DNA of 23,415 bases from a virus. The position numbers were made by a program, and so were the translations under genes. Positions 20,915 to 23,415 of the stretch are shown piece by piece. Location of the stretch: the IMG/VR virus record IMGVR_UViG_3300037284_000008, positions 1 through 23,415 of that record; one strand, given 5' to 3'. The notes below the pieces were generated by a model. The model had not been told where the DNA came from. It saw only the letters and a program-made list of their open reading frames with translations, and did no database searches. The first letter of the stretch is position 1. Every line of letters begins with the position of its first letter.

Positions 20915-22891
20915 TTATCCCACCTGGATTTCGCCGTTGATCGTGTGGATGGTGCCGTTCAGATCGAGCTGAACGACGTAGGTTGCAGTCGCAGGGACGA
21001 CACTCAGGTCGTCAGTGCGCGACAGCGTGAACACAGCGCGCGATGCGCGCGGGCCATCGCCGAGCCCCTGATCTGCGATTGCTTGCGTCAGGTCGTCGTT
21101 GACCTTCTTCTCGATGACTCGGGCCGCCGCGTTGGTGATCGTGCCGTCGGGCTTGCGCACGACAGACTGTCCGACGGCGGTCAGCGCCGAGCGCTGGGCC
21201 GTGTTGTCCACGAGGTCGACGACCGCCTGATTGTGCGAGTACTGCAGCACACTACCGTCACCGGCACGAGTCAGCGACAGCGCAATGTACGCGCCCGCGT
21301 CGTTGTGCCAAGTGCGGTAGCAGCTGAAGTTCGCGGCCACGCCCGCCCCGCCGTAAACGCGGTCGTCGTACTCGGCGAGGTTGCCCTCGGCGTCAGTCAG
21401 ATCGTCGCCTGTAGGTCCGCTTTCCCAGCGCCAGGGCGCGATGTGGAGGTCGTACTGATACGACCGAATCGAGTCGCGCCAGCTCACGGGGCGTCGGTAG
21501 AACCACCCCGTGTAGGCCGACGTCCGCCGCGCACGCCCCGCGCAAAGGATCAGCCGGGCAGCGCCGCTGGCGCCCGTGCCGGTGATGTCCTCAAACTCAG
21601 CGTCTTGCGCCGCGATCCACTGAGGCCAGGTCTGCCCGGCGGTCGCAGTGACCGAGGTCATGCCAATCACCTCCGTCGCCCCGAGCGTGCCCGTGGCAAA
21701 CGTCAGCGTCGTCGCCGAGACGGCAGTCACCGTGCCTGTGACATCGTTCGTGCCTCCGGACGTGCCGGCGAACGTCACGACGTCGCCGACGCGGAACCCG
21801 TCGTCGAGCCACGACCCGCGCGACCGCGCGACCGTGTCGTCGCCCCCGCCCCCGTCGGTGAACGTGAGCGCACCTTCAGCCGTGAGGGTCACGCCAGCGA
21901 CGGGGCCTTCGTCGACCAGGTCGTCCGAGTCCAGCGTGATCGTGGTCGCGTCAGTGACCGTGATCGCGTCGGCCGTAGTCATGTCGTTGCTGGCAGAACC
22001 GCTGATCGTCAGGATGTCGCCCGTCGCGAAACCGTCCGCGACGAACGACCCAGCGGAACGCACGATCGTGTCGCCCGCTACGCCGACCTCAGCGAAAGTG
22101 ACCGACGGGCTGCCCGTCATGCGCACAGTCGTCGAGCTCAGCGTCGCCAGCGGCAGCCGGTCGCGCACACTCGCGCGACAATGCACCGCCCGCTTGTCCG
22201 ACGTCTTGTACGAATTCAAGTCGTCACGCAACGCGCCGGCTTCCGTGCTGCTCTGCAAGTCACCGATCAAGATGCCCGAGCGGAAGAACTTGAGGCCCTC
22301 GCCGAGCTTGTCAAACGCCGTATCCAGTCCACTTGCGTCCGCGCGCGGCTCGCTACCGTGCCAGGTGTGGATCGTGTCGCCTGCAACGAGCGTACCGCCG
22401 GCAAAGCTCATCGTGACGTTGACCTTCGGCAGAACGAAACTCGACGCGGTGCCGAGCTTGTGGCGCTTGAACGTGCGCCCGTCGTCGAGGCTGTAGTCCA
22501 GCACGATCTGGTCAGTGCCGACCGTCCCGCCCGTCACGACCTTCACGACGCCGCCGTGCTCGTGCAGGACGCCGCTGCCGCCTGCAGCGAGCGACGTTAC
22601 GCTGGAGCCCGTGTTGCCGCTAGTGTCCTCGCGCCCGACAACGCCAGCGGTCGCGATTGGAAGCCCCACGAAAATGACCGGGCTCCCCGTTTCATCGACA
22701 TGCTGAGCGACGTACTCCACTCCGGTGCTGTAGCCGTGCTGAGTCTCAACTGCGTCAGCCGACCCGAAAATTCGAGGCGTCGCGTCCGCGCTATTCGCCA
22801 CGGGAGCGAACACGCAGACATAGTTGACGCCGAGCGCAAGGGCTGCGGCGGCGGCGCTGATCGTGGTGTTGCTGCTAGGTAGAGTTGCCAT
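20915..22891 (-). CDS. Contractile tail sheath protein with two inserted modules
   Basis: The 658-residue product begins at ATG 22891 (TGAGGA just upstream). The N-terminal part (ISAAAAALALGVNYVCVFAP) and the C-terminal part (AAARVIEKKVNDDLTQAIAD to YVVQLDLNGTIHTINGEIQV) fit phage sheaths, whose C-terminal helix/strand region polymerises around the tube. The middle, about residues 256-416, holds two tandem beta-rich modules with a DTIVRSAGSF..DGF..GD and DTVARSRGSW..DGF..GD pattern; similar repeats occur as decoration in phage virion proteins. The module pair makes this sheath larger than many (often about 380-500). It would sit on the outside of the sheath. Confidence 0.85.
   Translation of the reverse strand: MATLPSSNTTISAAAAALALGVNYVCVFAPVANSADATPRIFGSADAVETQHGYSTGVEYVAQHVDETGSPVIFVGLPIATAGVVGREDTSGNTGSSVTSLAAGGSGVLHEHGGVVKVVTGGTVGTDQIVLDYSLDDGRTFKRHKLGTASSFVLPKVNVTMSFAGGTLVAGDTIHTWHGSEPRADASGLDTAFDKLGEGLKFFRSGILIGDLQSSTEAGALRDDLNSYKTSDKRAVHCRASVRDRLPLATLSSTTVRMTGSPSVTFAEVGVAGDTIVRSAGSFVADGFATGDILTISGSASNDMTTADAITVTDATTITLDSDDLVDEGPVAGVTLTAEGALTFTDGGGGDDTVARSRGSWLDDGFRVGDVVTFAGTSGGTNDVTGTVTAVSATTLTFATGTLGATEVIGMTSVTATAGQTWPQWIAAQDAEFEDITGTGASGAARLILCAGRARRTSAYTGWFYRRPVSWRDSIRSYQYDLHIAPWRWESGPTGDDLTDAEGNLAEYDDRVYGGAGVAANFSCYRTWHNDAGAYIALSLTRAGDGSVLQYSHNQAVVDLVDNTAQRSALTAVGQSVVRKPDGTITNAAARVIEKKVNDDLTQAIADQGLGDGPRASRAVFTLSRTDDLSVVPATATYVVQLDLNGTIHTINGEIQVG
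21644..22126 (-). repeat. Two tandem sheath insertion modules (about 80 aa each)
   Basis: Residues about 256-336 and 337-416 of the sheath align with each other: a DTI/VxRSxGSF/W...DGFxxGD start, then an ISG/FAG strand, an xND turn, TVTDATTITLD or TVTAVSATTLTFA, and a closing acidic/Thr stretch. Alignment is by eye and diverged at DNA level. Confidence 0.6.
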
Positions 22892-22897
22892 CAGTCC

Positions 22898-23415
22898 TCA
22901 GCTCTGTGGAAGGTGCGCACGCATAGTGCACGTCAGATGAATGATGTCGGCGTCGTCGTCCGACGTGTGATTCTGGATTTGCAGCGAGACGGTCTCGCCG
23001 GGTGCAACGAGCACGACTTGGGTAACCATGCCCGGCGTATCGCCGAGGCTGGTCGTCAGCGTGTGCCCGTGGTCGCCCTGGACCGTGCCCTCGACGGCGA
23101 CGCCTAGCGCTACGGCGTTGCCGTTGCCGGCGTCGGCAAATGCGCACTGCGCGACGACGTCCACCCAGACTGACTCACTCCCGCCCCAGACCAGACCCGC
23201 GCCGCTCGGCGCCAGCGTCCACTCGCTCGACCCAGGAGAGCCGAGCGCGAACGTCCCCGCGATCTCGGACCAAACGTTCCGCGTAAGTGCGGTCGTCGCG
23301 AAAACATCCATGTTGATGCTGCCGAGCTTCGGCCACGCATCGACATATCCCTTCGTTGCCAGGTGATCGTCCGCCGTCGGCGTGACGCCCTCGACCACGG
23401 CGGTGAAGCCCTGCG
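22898..23415 (-). CDS. Virion/fibre-type protein, 5' end beyond window
   Basis: The frame is open through base 23415, so the start is outside; GTG 23398 is only an internal candidate. Near the visible start is VTPTADDHLATKGYVDAW, matching the P.(A)D..A..KGYVD motif common in phage tail-fibre and other virion proteins. The rest is beta-rich (LVWGGSESVWVDVVAQCAFA, TVQGDHGHTLTTSLG, MVTQVVLVAPGETVSLQIQN). Its place just upstream of the sheath suggests a head-tail or fibre/decoration component. The stop lies six bases before the sheath ATG. Confidence 0.65.
   Translation of the reverse strand, partial: QGFTAVVEGVTPTADDHLATKGYVDAWPKLGSINMDVFATTALTRNVWSEIAGTFALGSPGSSEWTLAPSGAGLVWGGSESVWVDVVAQCAFADAGNGNAVALGVAVEGTVQGDHGHTLTTSLGDTPGMVTQVVLVAPGETVSLQIQNHTSDDDADIIHLTCTMRAHLPQS

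Noticed and set aside
20903-22882. 659-codon plus-strand open frame opposite the sheath gene
   Set aside because: Almost exactly antisense to the sheath gene, Arg/Val/Ala-rich without a recognisable domain, as expected from GC-rich codon bias.

Overview
The window is a stretch of a tailed-phage genome (or prophage) with a contractile tail, i.e. a myovirus-type virion. It is GC-rich by eye (roughly two thirds GC in most places) and almost fully coding. Most neighbouring genes overlap by 1-11 bases, usually as ATGA or GTGA stop/start overlaps, and GTG starts are common. No stretch longer than about 50 bases lacks a gene, and I saw no tRNA, rRNA, insertion sequence, CRISPR array or clear promoter/terminator. 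Two predicted lipoprotein signal sequences and the lysis gene set suggest a Gram-negative (diderm) host. Neither host species nor phage genus can be read from the sequence. No terminase, portal or capsid gene is present, so this is a partial genome. Both end genes run off the window.

Left arm, + strand (1-7491): replication and DNA metabolism. In order: family A DNA polymerase (5' end outside the window), a small protein, a coiled-coil protein, a 50-residue membrane protein, a conserved small phage protein, a RuvC-like endonuclease, a 64-residue protein, a ParB-like protein, an Arg/Glu-rich tandem-repeat protein, a calcineurin-like metallophosphoesterase, a DUF3310 protein, two small proteins and a Dam-type adenine methyltransferase between them.

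Right arm, - strand (23415-7488): virion and lysis genes. In transcription order: a virion protein with a tail-fibre-type motif (partial), tail sheath with two inserted repeat modules, tail tube, tail assembly chaperone with a -1 frameshift extension, tape measure, hub protein, hub/spike protein, a small baseplate protein, gp25-like wedge protein, baseplate J, a tail-protein-I-like protein, then host-range genes (Gly-rich adhesin, two small tail proteins, a LamG-like lectin of lower GC). A dense lysis/envelope cassette follows: trypsin-like lipoprotein protease, holin-like protein, Cys-rich lipoprotein, two very short genes, a CHAP-like amidase, a T4-lysozyme-like muramidase, and coiled-coil and membrane proteins.

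The two arms converge at 7488-7491, where both last genes end in TAG stops sharing one CTAG palindrome. The most notable items are the canonical G_GGA_AAA slippery site that extends the tail chaperone, the exported lipoprotein serine protease in the lysis cassette, a zinc-ribbon-like cysteine cluster inside the DNA polymerase, two overlooked genes of 51 and 40 codons in the lysis cassette, and the doubled insertion domain in the sheath.
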